Position numbers and translations under genes: made by a program. Positions 36,002 to 46,882 of a DNA stretch of 64,000 bases are shown here, in pieces (within the stretch, counting starts at the first letter, position 1; the number at the start of each line of letters is the position of its first letter). The notes under the pieces are model-generated. The model had not been told where the DNA came from, did not search any database, and was given only the letters and a program-made list of their open reading frames with translations. The DNA comes from Girardinichthys multiradiatus (lineage: Eukaryota; Chordata; Actinopteri; Cyprinodontiformes; Goodeidae): NCBI RefSeq assembly GCF_021462225.1, contig NC_061795.1:47518880-47582879 (forward strand), in the 5' to 3' direction.

Positions 36002-37403
36002 AAAATAGCATTCACCAGTTGACTAAACTAGATGTTGTTGTTGCAGTTAATAATTACCATAGTCAGACTGTGTAAAAACGATACCATCCAGCTCATCACT
36101 CGTGGGTTCTAAAGAATATAAGTTAATCAATATTATTATCCAACGAGCATTCACAAGCACTTAAAGAATTCTTAAAGATGAATACTTACTACTGAAGATT
36201 GCGTTGTATCTTTCGATAGAAGCAGAATGTTCACCTTCTTCGTTTCCTGAAATATTTTCCGACATTTTTTTTTCAGCTTCTCCTTACAAGTGTTCTAAAA
36301 ATATTTCAGTGTAACTGGTTAAAAATAAACTTTTAGCTACCAGATTTGAAGCCGATCTCCCAGTAAAGATTGCGCTGTATCTCTCGATAGAACCAGGGAT
36401 GACTGACTGCTCCACCTTCAGCGCGCTTAGTTACGCCCCTTGGCCATACCCCCATTGTCAGACAATGCTCCAGACTTATAGCCAGGAAAGTGCCATTTTC
36501 CTCTTAATTACTTTGTGAGTACAGTTGGTGTGAAGACTCTGAGACAATGCACACCTGTGGATGTGTATTGTCAGACAATGCTCCAGACTTATAGCCATGA
36601 AAGTGCCATTTTCCTCTTGATTACTTTTGACTACAGTTGGTGTGAAGACTGTCTGAGACAATACACAAGTTGTCTGCTTTAATTCAATAAACAGTGACAT
36701 GTCTGAGGATTTTATAACCTTTATTTTTTATTTTGTCAGTTTCTTGTTACGTTTTACATAGACATACTGGTTACAACCTCTGGCTCCCACGTGGAATGAG
36801 GAGAAAACTGTTTTCTCTAAATCATCAAGATCTCTAAGATGAAAAAAAAGAAAAGCTTAAGGTAAGTAAAATTATCATCCATTTTACCAAATGGAGTCTC
36901 TCATGATTCCAAACAAAGTCTTTTAGCTGTAGAATCCATTTCTAATTTGGAAACAGGATGCTGAGCACTCATAACATTTTTTTTTTCACTTCATTGGTTT
37001 CTCTGTTTTAGATCATCTTTACAACAGAAGCCAATTCATCCTTCTTTTCTAAATAGCATCTAAATAACCCCCTGTGTTAAAACAAAATGAATTTACAATC
37101 TGTCAGGTTCTCTCTTCTTATCAGAATTTCGTGTGATGTGCCTGCATTAAATTGAGTGACCTTTTAAAGTGGAGAAACTACATGTTTTGTTTTTAGATGT
37201 AAAAAACATCTAAAAAACAAACAATTAGAAAGATTCGCTTCCTTGTAATGACAACATCCGATTAATGATGATATCCGGTTACGTCACAGGAAGCCCCAGC
37301 CACCGGAAGTCCCGCCCTAGGATGTCCCAGCCACCGGAAGTCCCGCCCACCTGTCAAAATTTTCACACCTCGTTTGATTGAAGGATGTCCTTTATGTGTG
37401 TGT
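36002..37403. repeat. Polinton terminal inverted repeat, right
   Basis: Inverted partner of 21,705-23,037. It is somewhat longer because a promoter-like unit of about 60-100 bases is duplicated between 36,455 and 36,660. It contains a mirror copy of exons 1 and 2 of the six-exon gene (36,190-36,265 and 36,058-36,108) pointing leftwards. Confidence 0.93.
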
Positions 37404-37409
37404 GCTGTG
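37404..37409. repeat. target site duplication of the Polinton, right copy
   Basis: GCTGTG directly after the right terminus, matching 21,699-21,704. Confidence 0.85.
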
Positions 37410-38066
37410 GTAGCCATGCTGGTTCAGTATGCCTTCAATTTTGAATAAATCCCCAACAGTGTCACCAGCAAAGCACCCCCACACTATCACACCTCCTCCT
37501 CCATGCTTCACGGTGGGAACCAGGCATGTAGAGTCCATCCGTTCACCTCTTCTGCGTCGCACAAAGACACGGTGGTTGGAACCAAAGATCTCAAACTTGG
37601 ACTCATCAGACCACAGCACAGATTTCCACTGGTCTAATGTCCATTCCTTGTGTTCTTTAGCCCAAACAAGTCTCTTCTGCTTGTTGCCTGTCCTCAGCAG
37701 TGGTTTCCTAGCAGCTATTTTACCATGAAGGCCTGATTCACACAGTCTCCTCTTAACAGTTGTTCTAGAGATGTGTCTGCTGCTAGAACTCTGTGTGGCA
37801 TTGACCTGTTCTCTAATCTGAGCTGCTGTTAACCTGCGATTTCTGAGGCTGATGACTCGGATGAACTTATCGTCCGCAGCAGAGGTGACTCTTGGTCTTC
37901 CTTTCCTGGGGCGGTCCTCATGTGAGCCAGTTTCTTTGTAGCGCTTGATGGTTTTTGCGACTGCACTTGGGGACACTTTCAAAGTTTCGCCAATTGACTG
38001 ACCTTCATTACTTAAAGTAATGATGGCCACTCGTTTTTCTTTACTTAGCTGCTTTTTTCTTGCCAT
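37404..38066 (-). CDS. Tc1-like transposase, N-terminal part interrupted by the Polinton
   Basis: The frame from ATG at 38,066 encodes about 220 residues of a Tc1/mariner transposase, which cuts and rejoins the element at TA sites. It shows a paired-type helix-turn-helix DNA-binding region (KKQLSKEKRVAIITLSNEGQ, VSPSAVAKTIKRYKETGS), the GRPR linker and the first catalytic Asp in WSDESKFEIFG. It then continues to VIVWGCF. The frame is open up to the Polinton junction and only four foreign codons follow before a stop. The rest of the protein is at 21,318-21,704. No other lesion is visible, so this Tc1 copy may have been intact when the Polinton landed. Confidence 0.93.
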
Positions 38067-38479
38067 AATACAAATTCTAACAGTCTATTCAGTAGGACTA
38101 TCAGCTGTGTACTGTATCCACCTCCTGTACAACACAACTGATGGTCCCAACCCCATTTATAAGGCTTGAAATCCCAGTAATTAAACCTGACAGGGCACAC
38201 CTGTGAAGTGAAAACCATTTCAGGTGACTACCTCTTGAAGCTCATCAACAGAATGCCAAGAGTGTTCAGAGCAGTAATCAAAGCAAAAGGTGGCTACTTT
38301 GAAGAACCTAGAATATAATATTTTCAGTTGTTTCACATTTTTTTGTTCAGTATATAATTCCACATGTGTTAATTCATAGTTTTGATGCCTTCAGTGTGAA
38401 GCTACAATATTCATAGTCATGAAATAAAGACAATTCTTTCAATGAGAAGGTGTTTCCAAACCTTTGGTCTGTACTGTAT

Positions 38480-39060
38480 ACAAATAATTTGATTCCTTCT
38501 TTCTCAAAAACAAAAATCAACATTGTATTGCCTAAAATGCAACAATACAGCATGTCTATAGTGTAAACTTGAACATTTATGGCAAAGGATGCATCTGTAG
38601 CTAAAACAAAACTCTTACATCAATATGTCAAAAGATCATCCCTTTCTAGTTGAACAACACAGTGCCAACAGCTTCTGTATTGAAAATGGTCAAAAACACA
38701 ATAGTCTGACCTACATATTGTATTCTGGATTTTTACAGAGATTTTTTAAAAACCATAATGTTATCTGGATATAATAGAACCATTGTAGAGTTACACTCTT
38801 CATTTTTTATCGCATATATGGAGAAGATGTTTAAAAAAGGAGAATTTTTGCAGACACTGTTTACATAGATTTTTCATTTTACATGCAAAAGTGTATTTAT
38901 GTGTTTATGTATATATTTTTTGTACTTTTTCAGCCTAATTACAGCTCTTAGTAGGTTGTTCTTTCAGCAAATGGTATGTTTTACAGTCTTTATACACCAG
39001 TTGATGATTATTCAATAACTAAATTAGTTTATGATTATTTTAGCAGTTGATTAATATGAT
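38480..39060. other. no gene seen (inner DNA of the hAT shell)
   Basis: AT-rich sequence with no coding signal. Confidence 0.5.
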
Positions 39061-39085
39061 AAATTGTTTCAGCCCTAATTTCAGT

Positions 39086-39420
39086 CAGTCAGTCACTTTC
39101 TACTGCTTATTCCATAGTGGGTCGCGTTATCTCCAGCAGTCTATGGGCGAGAAGCAGGGTACACCCTGGACAGGTTGCCAGTCCATCACAGGGCAACACA
39201 CAAACCACCACGCACACACCCATTCATACACCTAAGGGCAATTTAGAGTGACCAATTAACCTAACAGGCATGTCTTTGGACTGTGGGAGGAAGCCAGTGT
39301 ACCCAGTGAAAACCCACACATGCACGGGGAGAACATGCAAACTCCATGCCCGAGAATCAAACCCAGGACCTTCTTGCTGCAAGGCAACAGTGCTACCAAC
39401 TGCGCCACCGTGCAGCCCGC
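39086..39420 (-). mobile_element. tRNA-like SINE
   Basis: On the minus strand, the sequence near 39,420 begins GCACGGTGGCGCAGTTGGTA (box A-like). The box-B-like CTGGGTTTGATTCTCGGG follows about 40 bases later, then the usual body with TTTGCATGTTCTCCCCG. Partial relatives lie at 40.2, 40.6-41.0, 44.3-44.5 and 63.0 kb. Confidence 0.7.
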
Positions 39421-39827
39421 CCTGATTCCAATTTAATTGAAATTATTGTAAAGCAATTTATGGTGCAACCCTAGGTATGAGTGTGTGTGTGCAGGCTTGT
39501 TTGTCCTGTGTGCGAGATAGGGACCTGCAACATGACCCTTCATGGATAGGTCGGTATAGACATTGGATGAATTGTTCAACTTTGATCATTTCCAATTCAT
39601 TGTAAGCACCAATTAATCACTAAATTCAAACCAGGGGTGAATGCAATATTTAGAATGTAAAAACAGGTCAAAGTCCAATCTATTTTTATACAGTCTACTT
39701 TCATCAGATCTAGTCATCATTTAAAAAAAAAAAAAAATTCAATTTAGGGCAATTTTTCAAATAGCCAGATGGGTCAAAGGAGAATCTCATTACAACCACC
39801 CATTGTCTATATGCCCACTTATCCTTG

Positions 39828-40202
39828 CAGCCTGGTTCTGCTGGAGGTTTTTTCCTGTTAAAAGGGAGTTTTTCCTCTCCACTGTCGCTACATGCATGCT
39901 CAGTATGAGGGATTGCTGCAAAGTCAACGCCAGTGACTGTCCACTGTCTCTACATGCTCATCCAGGAGGAGTGAATGCTGCAAGTCACTGACTGGATGCA
40001 ATCTGCTGGGTTTCCTTAGATGGAAAAACTTTTTATCCAATTTGAATAATAAACTGAATCTGACTGTTTGATAGTTATGATCAATTGAAATGTATAAACC
40101 TGACTTGGAATCTGTATAATTGGATTAAACTGACTTTTTAAAGTGCCTTGAGATGACATTTGGTGGCAGTTGGTGCTAAATAAATAAACTGAATTGAATT
40201 GA
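39828..40202 (+). mobile_element. L2 LINE 3' UTR fragment
   Basis: Matches the 3' UTR of the 6.8-10.8 kb copy, from GGTTCTGCTGGAGGTTTTTTCC to the terminal AAACTGAATTGAATTG. Confidence 0.85.
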
Positions 40203-41020
40203 AATTGAGGTAGGTAAGAGGAGGGTTGCATACTGGACAGGTCACCAACCATCACAGGGCAACACAGAGATACAATAGACAACCATGCACACACACACAA
40301 ACACACACACAAAAACACTTATACCTAATGGTAAGACCCCAAAGCTTCTTTTACAAGGCGACAGTGCTAAAGTCTAGCTGTGAGAAGATTACATCACTAG
40401 ACTAAGGGTAAAGTAAGGTGATAAGCTAATGAATTACAAAATGTAATGTTTGCACAACAGTCAGTATTCAATAATAATCTGAATTGTTTAAAAAATAATT
40501 TTGTGAACTCATTGTTACTTAAATCAATTTAAGCTATATGTAATTAGATTTAAATGAGCTTTGCTTCGATTATACTTTTAATGGTGCTTAGTAATAAACA
40601 CACAGGGCAAACAACCATGCACACACGCTCACTGCTGGGGGGAATTGCATAAGTGGTGGACAATATTCAGATTTTAGAATATAAAAACAGGTGAAAGTCA
40701 AATCAGTCTCATAAAGTGCCTTTCCATCTGATCAACCTCTGTTGAGTTCAAAACAGTTTTTTTAATCATCAGTTCAAAGCTACAGTTATATTTACAGAGG
40801 TTAATGTAAATGTATCAAATTTGAAAGTGATTAGATATGATCCAGTTTCTTTTAATCAATCAAGTTTCAGATTAACCTAACATGCATATTGTTGCTCTGT
40901 GGGAGGAAGCCGCCGTACCCAGGGAGAGAACATGCAAACTCCATGCAGACCTCAAGCAAGGATTTAAAACCCAGGACCTACTTGCTGCATGGCAGCAGTG
41001 CAAACAAGTTTGCCCACCTA
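40203..41020. mobile_element. fragments of tRNA-like SINEs
   Basis: Pieces of the same SINE body occur at 40,203-40,390 (with an AC-rich run near 40,290) and at 40,600-41,010 (CTGTGGGAGGAAGCC and CATGCAAACTCCATGC). They are degraded and discontinuous. Confidence 0.5.
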
Positions 41021-41029
41021 TCACATTTT

Positions 41030-42100
41030 TCCTAATAGTTTCAGTTCAACTCAATTTATAACTAAGCACTTCTCACTGAAGTTATAAAAAGAAAATATCA
41101 ATAAAACATACAGGCCCAATAAAAATATGAAATGAACTGAAAATATGTCTGAAATAATAACTCAAAATAACTATGTGTCTTTAGATAGAAAACAAATGCA
41201 AAGAGAAGAAATCTCAAACTGGATTTCATGTAACTGAAAAAACGAAAAAAAAAAAAAACATGTATTTTACTAAAACAGCAGCTGAATCTGAATTAAAGCA
41301 CAGAGAAAGCATGGAAAATTTCTCAAGCTTCACACTAAACTTTACAGAGATGGATAAGACCAGAAAGATGCTAAAAGATACCAAATAAAGATACATCTTC
41401 ATTATAAAATATCATTCTGTTGCTCACAGGTTGAGTCTTTTACACTGAGTCAAAGCTCAATGTGCATAAAAAAGGTTTATATTAATATCTTAAAAATCAG
41501 AGTTTGCTAACAAACAGAGGTTTTTTCAGTGCAGGTCTTAACTATAGATGCTGAGGTTTAGTTTCAGGGTCATATCCTGGAAGAAACTGCACCAACATTT
41601 GTAAAAACAACAACAACAAAAAAGGTAACCATAACTCAAAGTTAGCTAGTAAAACAAAATGGTTTTGCTCAGGAGAGAAAATCAAACAATTTATAGCTCA
41701 GTGTCTGCAAAATAAATGCAGTCAGATTTAAACATGTAATTTAAAAGCTACCAGTTAAATTTAAAAACCTTGAATATGTTAATAAAATAATTTTGCTTTA
41801 CAATTTGCTCCTCATTTTACCCTGCTGGTAGCACTTCACTAAACTCTGAGAAATCATTTTTCCATTAATGTGACAGACTACACAATCAGTCTTGTCTTCC
41901 TGCAATGTTAATGAAAGACAAACATCTGATCTCCGCTGAAGCACAGGAAGGTTGCAGGTTTACTGTCTGACCAGCAGGAGGAGCACTCTGACTACGTGTA
42001 GCTGTTAGGGGGAACAACTCTGAGGTCAGAGACATCTTCAGTCTGCATAAACACCAGATAATATTTTACTATTTTAAACGTAAAGAGCTCTTGGTGGAAG
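41030..42100. other. intergenic, no gene seen
   Basis: AT-rich DNA with A-runs near 41,250. No supported open frame. Confidence 0.5.
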
Positions 42101-42129
42101 AGGGTTGGGATCAAGAAATCAAGAATTTG

Positions 42130-42405
42130 ATCAATCAGGCTTGAAGCAACTGTCCACTGTCTCTACACACTCCTCCAGAAGTGAATGTTATAAGTCAATG
42201 ACTCAGTGCAATCTGCTGGGTGTCCTTAAATGGGAAACCTTTGAAGTAATTTATATACTGAACATGACTGCATTGTTTGATAAGTAGGATCAGCTTCAAA
42301 TGTTTGTAATTGACTTGGAATCTCTTTGTATGATTGGACTAAGTCAACGTTTTTAAGATAACATTTGTTGTGAAATGGTGAATAAATTAACTGAACTGAA
42401 TTGAC
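42130..42405 (+). mobile_element. degraded L2 LINE 3' UTR
   Basis: Shares CAACTGTCCACTGTCTCTACA, TGCAATCTGCTGGGT and the terminal AACTGAACTGAATTG with the other L2 copies, with many differences, so it is an old copy. Confidence 0.7.
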
Positions 42406-42409
42406 ATTG

Positions 42410-44270
42410 TCACATATCTCTGTCACTGTTAGTTCATGGGGAAGAAAAGAAAGTGAACCTCTGCATTTATCTCTTCATATCAAACTAAGAAGGAATCGGC
42501 TAAACTCGAATGATGTTCTCCAGGTGGTTCAAAGTATTCTTTGATATATATGCTCTGCTACCAGAACATAGAAGGCCTTTGACTTCACTGGTTTCACTGT
42601 GCTTGTTCGTAAACAAAAGACCTCCCATCACTTTGTATTTTTAGGTCAACCATGCTGCGAACCCTTCCCAGTGGACTTCCACCTGAACTCCCCCCAACCG
42701 ATGCTCAGTCAGGTGTTTGTGTGTGTGTTGTGTGTGTTATTGAGAAACAGTAATGTTTGTATCTGTCCAGGTGTTCACCCCCAACCGAGTGTGTCTGGTA
42801 TAGAACTAAAGCCAGTTAGAAATGATCTCCCACAGTCAGACTGTATATTAGTCCCAGCGTGGCGCAGGGTCTAAGGAGCAACTGTGTACCTGAAGCACCT
42901 CTACCTCTGCACGTCAAACTTAGCTGATAACGCACCTAGACAGGATCAGGTCTCTGCATAGGACTCACAGGATGTCTGTACTCAACCAAATATTACCTGT
43001 GAATACCTGGACCTCTCTCCTGCTGCCTCTGCTCATTAGGAGGTGGTGTGATTTCACAGGAGGCTCTAATGCTGAAGAGCCGGGGTCTCAGCAAGCTGTA
43101 CGGTTGGATAAAGAGTTCAATGTGTGAAATGAAATGTTGACATTGCTGTATATGTTATAGCAAGAAACAACACTAGTGTGGCTGAAATCAAAGAGAGGGG
43201 ATGGTGGTGAAGGTAGCAACGGAACAAGGTAAACACAGGCAGTTGGTTTGGAATGAAACTACCTTTTCAAATTTATTATGAAAGAATGATTCTTCTTAGA
43301 AAATGGACTTTAACTAAACAGTGTTCTGGAGTTTCACATGTTTCCCAATTGTTTCCAAGAACATCTAAAGTTCACAACAACGAGCCGCAGTGGTCTGCAG
43401 ATGCAGTCATTTCATCTCTTGCATTCAGAGAAAGGCCTCCCTGTCAGTCTGTTTAGGCATTTCAGGAGAATTTGCACAAAAAAAAGTGAAGGACAGCTGA
43501 AAAATTACAATTTAACAAAAGATCGTTCAGTTATCCTCCAATAAAAGCATCCAAAGATAAATTTAGTTTGGTAGCACAAGAAGAATTTCTCAACATGAAG
43601 GATAAATCTTCAGCACATAAAAGTCCAATATGCTACCAAACATACTCAGGTCTGGAAAAGACTTCAGCATGAGGAAATATTGGGTTCTCAGCTCAGATGC
43701 CTCACTTCAGAAGGAATTTAACAAATCAACTAAAGAGTTTGTAAATGACATAAAAAAGAATAAGACAAATAATGGTAAGAGCTGACCTAATTCCTGTCAA
43801 AGCCATTCCCTTTGTAAATTATCTGCCATGAAATCTAGAAATCTTCATCTTTCCTGTTTAAACAGCCAGAATTCCTTGACTCTTCTGAAGTGGTCTTGAT
43901 CACAATTCCTCCTGGGTTTTTTTAATGTCCCTCATAGTTTTTCTTTTGACATTGGCTGATTTTTTCTCCTATTTTCTGTCCAGAACCTGGTCAGTTTCAG
44001 AACAATGTTTCTTGTTTGTAAGGGTCCAGAGGTCATCATGGTCCAGTGTTTTCAATGTCTTCGACTTTTGTTGTTTCCACACTCCTGATTTCAACAAACG
44101 GCTCATTGACGGGAATTTACAGAACATACATAACATGGGGGGGAGATAATGCAATTTTTTTGATTCAGGTGGGCTGGAAAAGAATGTAAAATGTGCAGGT
44201 GAGTGGTCCCTGACGACCAGGGTTGGGGAACCCTGTGTTAACCCATTTACCTGATGCATCATCAATCAAT
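42410..44270. other. intergenic, no gene seen
   Basis: Open frames of up to 98 codons occur by chance on both strands but show no splice signals, known motifs or plausible composition. Confidence 0.5.
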
Positions 44271-44274
44271 CCAT

Positions 44275-44470
44275 GTTCTAGACTTGCTTTCTCCTCCCAG
44301 GGTTACAGGAATGCTGGTGCCTGTCTCTGGCTTTATGGCTATGAGTCATGATACACCTGGGACAGGTCAGCAGTCCATCACAGGGTTACACTGAGATGCA
44401 CAGGACAAACAACCATGCATGCTTGCTGCAAGGCAGCAGTGCTAACAACTGTGCTGCCATGAAGCCCAAC
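44275..44470. mobile_element. SINE fragment
   Basis: GACAGGTCAGCAGTCCATCACAGG and TTGCTGCAAGGCAGCAGTGC are shared with the SINE at 39.1-39.4 kb. Confidence 0.5.
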
Positions 44471-44479
44471 TAATAAATC

Positions 44480-46090
44480 ATTTGGGTGTGAAACGCTTTT
44501 AAATTAAAGGTATGGGTCCAGTGGCGGTTCCTGTATGAATCTTGTTGAGACCCTCCTTCTGCAGCATATCAGTAACTTCTTACAACATAGCTGATCAGAG
44601 ACACATCGGTGCTAGCGTTGATTTCTGGATGAACCAGTGTTGTGTAAGAACATAGCAAACCACTTAACAAAGAATGACATTTAAACGAAAACTTTTAGGC
44701 TCTTTGTTACCAGCAGTCTGGCACAAACAAAGTTTGAGCTCATTTCCATTGTTGTTTCACATTTCCTTCCCATAGAAAGTACTCCTGGATCAGTGCCACA
44801 CCTCACTGAAGGCACACCTCACTGAAGACACTAATGCACTCACACTCAACTGCTGCCAGTGTTGTGAATGCTCTGCACTGGTGGTAGCATGAGGCTGCAT
44901 CTTCCTGGTCAGGAGGAGATGGTTCTGGAACAAGCTGAACACTCTCATCCTGAAACCCTGTTCTCTCGAGCAGATTCTCTCAGCTTGAACTACTTGGTCA
45001 TCCAGGAAACTGTTCCTTCTACTGAAATACTCCTTGCAGAGGTTTCCTGCATGTGAGACCAAGTGATGAAGGTAGCCATTGCTGATACAAGAAGACTACG
45101 ATCTCAGAACATCTGCCCTTCTTTAATAGCGACAGGGTAATTTCAGCTGGACTCTTTCATAGCTTCACCGGAGCCGGTATGACAGTCCTGACATGAGGTC
45201 AGCTGATTATTTTGTACAGAAATACAGAATATGTTTTTTTTCTTGTAAGTGAAAAATAATTTATTTTTCCTTCAGTAAGCTGAGCCCTTAAACCTTCTGG
45301 AACATCAGTGCATCTGGATGAATAGAGGTGATATTTTTAAACCAGCTTGTCTTATTTCACTTTATTTTATCCTTCAGTAAACATCTCTCTAAGTGTTCCC
45401 AGTAGTGGTGGCTTTAAAAGAGAGGAATTAGATTTAGATTGTGTGTTTAGGATGTTGCTCCAGGATATACTATTTTTCTAGAATCTCTTCAGTGGTGGAA
45501 ATGTTTTTTTTAACCTCTCACAGCTTAAACTATTCCCCTTTGAGCATAAGCAAATGAAATGTCATCACCGAAGGACACAAACACAAGAATCTGATGAGCT
45601 TTATAGTTAATCCTGCAAAAACGAAATTTGCTGCTAAGAGAAAACAACCATGCCTGCAGTTACAACTAAATCTATTTCAGGGTCAGGTCTGCTGCGACAT
45701 CTGGTAGATGTTCATCCATGGTCTGTAAACGTGCGTGTGCAAGTGTGTTCGAGACGTTTCTGCAAGGATGCTGCAACAGGAAACATTCAGGATAGTGGCC
45801 TTTTTTTGCTTGCACTGTTGCCAAGACAACAGCAATTAGAAAGCAGAGAGCGGTTATGTTTCCATGGCAGCGAAGGTCAGAGAGGCGGCTCTGAGTTTTA
45901 CCTGATTCTAAGGAATGAGACGAACACAGGAGCATATTTACCGACAGTGGAAGAGCAGTTTGTTTCCTGTTCTGTCACCAGAGACTTTGGCAGGAACTTT
46001 AACCCCACAGGACCCTGAATGAGAAGAAAACTATAAATGTGCAGAAATGACTGACAGTTGTGCTTCTTGTCTATAAGCGAAGTTTGTAGA
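44480..46090. other. intergenic, no gene recognised
   Basis: A 122-codon frame at 45,650-46,018 is the longest here. It shows no motif I know, has no splice context, and overlaps an 87-codon frame on the other strand. A short L2-derived piece may lie near 44,770. Confidence 0.4.
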
Positions 46091-46882
46091 GCTAAAGACG
46101 ACATCCAGTATGTGATAGATCAACACAAAATACTGTAAAGTGGAAGAAAAATGGTACATAATTTAAAATATACTTAAAATTTTTCAAATAAAAATCTGAA
46201 AAAAGTGGCTTGTTATTTAGCCCCCCTGCGTCATTTGTGGTTTGTCTTTACCATTCTGCCATACTAGATATTAAGATTTTTTTGAGTTTACCCAAAGCAT
46301 GATGCTGCCACCTCCATGTGTACCCATGGGTGTTCATGATGATGACTACTTAGCTTCTGCACATAGGCCAAAAAGTGCAGAATTGGTCTCATCTGACCAG
46401 AGCACATTCTTCCACGTTTGCTGTGTCTCCTTCATGACTCATGACAAACTGCAAGCGGAGCATCCTTAGGCTTTCTTCTTGCCACTCTTCTTTAAAGGCC
46501 AGATTTCTGATTTGCACAACTAATATTTACCCTGTCAACATATTGTCTGTGGGTCTCTGCAGCTCCCCATGAGTTACCATGAACCTCTTGGCTGCTTCTC
46601 TGATTATTGCTCTCCTCCTCCAGCCTGTCAGTTTAGGTGGACGGTCATGTCCTCGTAGGTCCACAGTTGGTCCATCTTCTTTCTGGGCCAGTTTCACACT
46701 CAGGGCTCAAATAAAACCTGGACTAAACTACTCTGGTCTAACTTAATCCACACTAATCCAATTGCTTTCTGAGATGTTGTTTAACTTCAGATCAACTCGT
46801 TCCAGACTACAGAGTCTCTGACTAAAGTGATCAAGGGCCAGTCAGATCATGTGTTGGAAGCCGAATCAGATTAACAATGTCT

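Larger units (their letters stand above)
21705..37403. mobile_element. Polinton/Maverick (adintovirus-like) element, 15.7 kb
   Basis: The element has long terminal inverted repeats, a 6-bp target duplication and the full Polinton gene set: protein-primed DNA polymerase B, retroviral-type integrase with chromodomain, A32/FtsK-type packaging ATPase, adenain-type cysteine protease, double-jelly-roll major capsid protein and single-jelly-roll minor capsid protein. Genes are arranged as two convergent blocks meeting at about 29.35 kb. Several genes are broken, so it is an inactive genomic copy. Published work groups such elements with adintoviruses; whether this lineage makes particles cannot be told from sequence. 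Confidence 0.96.
21159..38476 (-). mobile_element. Tc1-like DNA transposon, split by the Polinton
   Basis: The ends are CAGTACAGACCAAAAGTTTGG (from 21,159) and its near-perfect reverse complement finishing at 38,476, each flanked by TA (21,157-21,158 and 38,477-38,478). The inverted ends match by eye over more than 150 bases. Removing the Polinton and one target-duplication copy leaves about 1.6 kb, the normal Tc1 size, with one transposase gene on the minus strand. Confidence 0.93.
20510..39077. mobile_element. probable hAT relic forming the outermost shell of a nested insertion
   Basis: The left end reads TAGGGCTGCAGCCAACGATT from 20,510 and the right end reads TTTCAGCCCTA up to 39,077, an inverted match of about 8-10 bp typical of fish hAT non-autonomous elements. 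The flanking octamers ATTCCAAT (20,502-20,509) and ATTTCAGT (39,078-39,085) differ at two places and could be an aged 8-bp target duplication. Inside lie a Rex3 3' end and a Tc1 element that in turn contains the Polinton. The internal hAT sequence left over is short and non-coding. Confidence 0.4.

Noticed and set aside
21705..37403. Integrated adenovirus or herpesvirus
   Set aside because: The integrase with chromodomain, six-base duplication and gene order are those of Polintons/adintoviruses; no adenovirus- or herpesvirus-specific genes are seen.
39380..39420. tRNA gene suggested by box A and box B
   Set aside because: The sequence does not fold as a full cloverleaf in my reading and is followed by a SINE body seen several times in the window.
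45650..46018. 122-codon frame as a host gene
   Set aside because: No splice signals, no known motif, and an equally long frame on the opposite strand.
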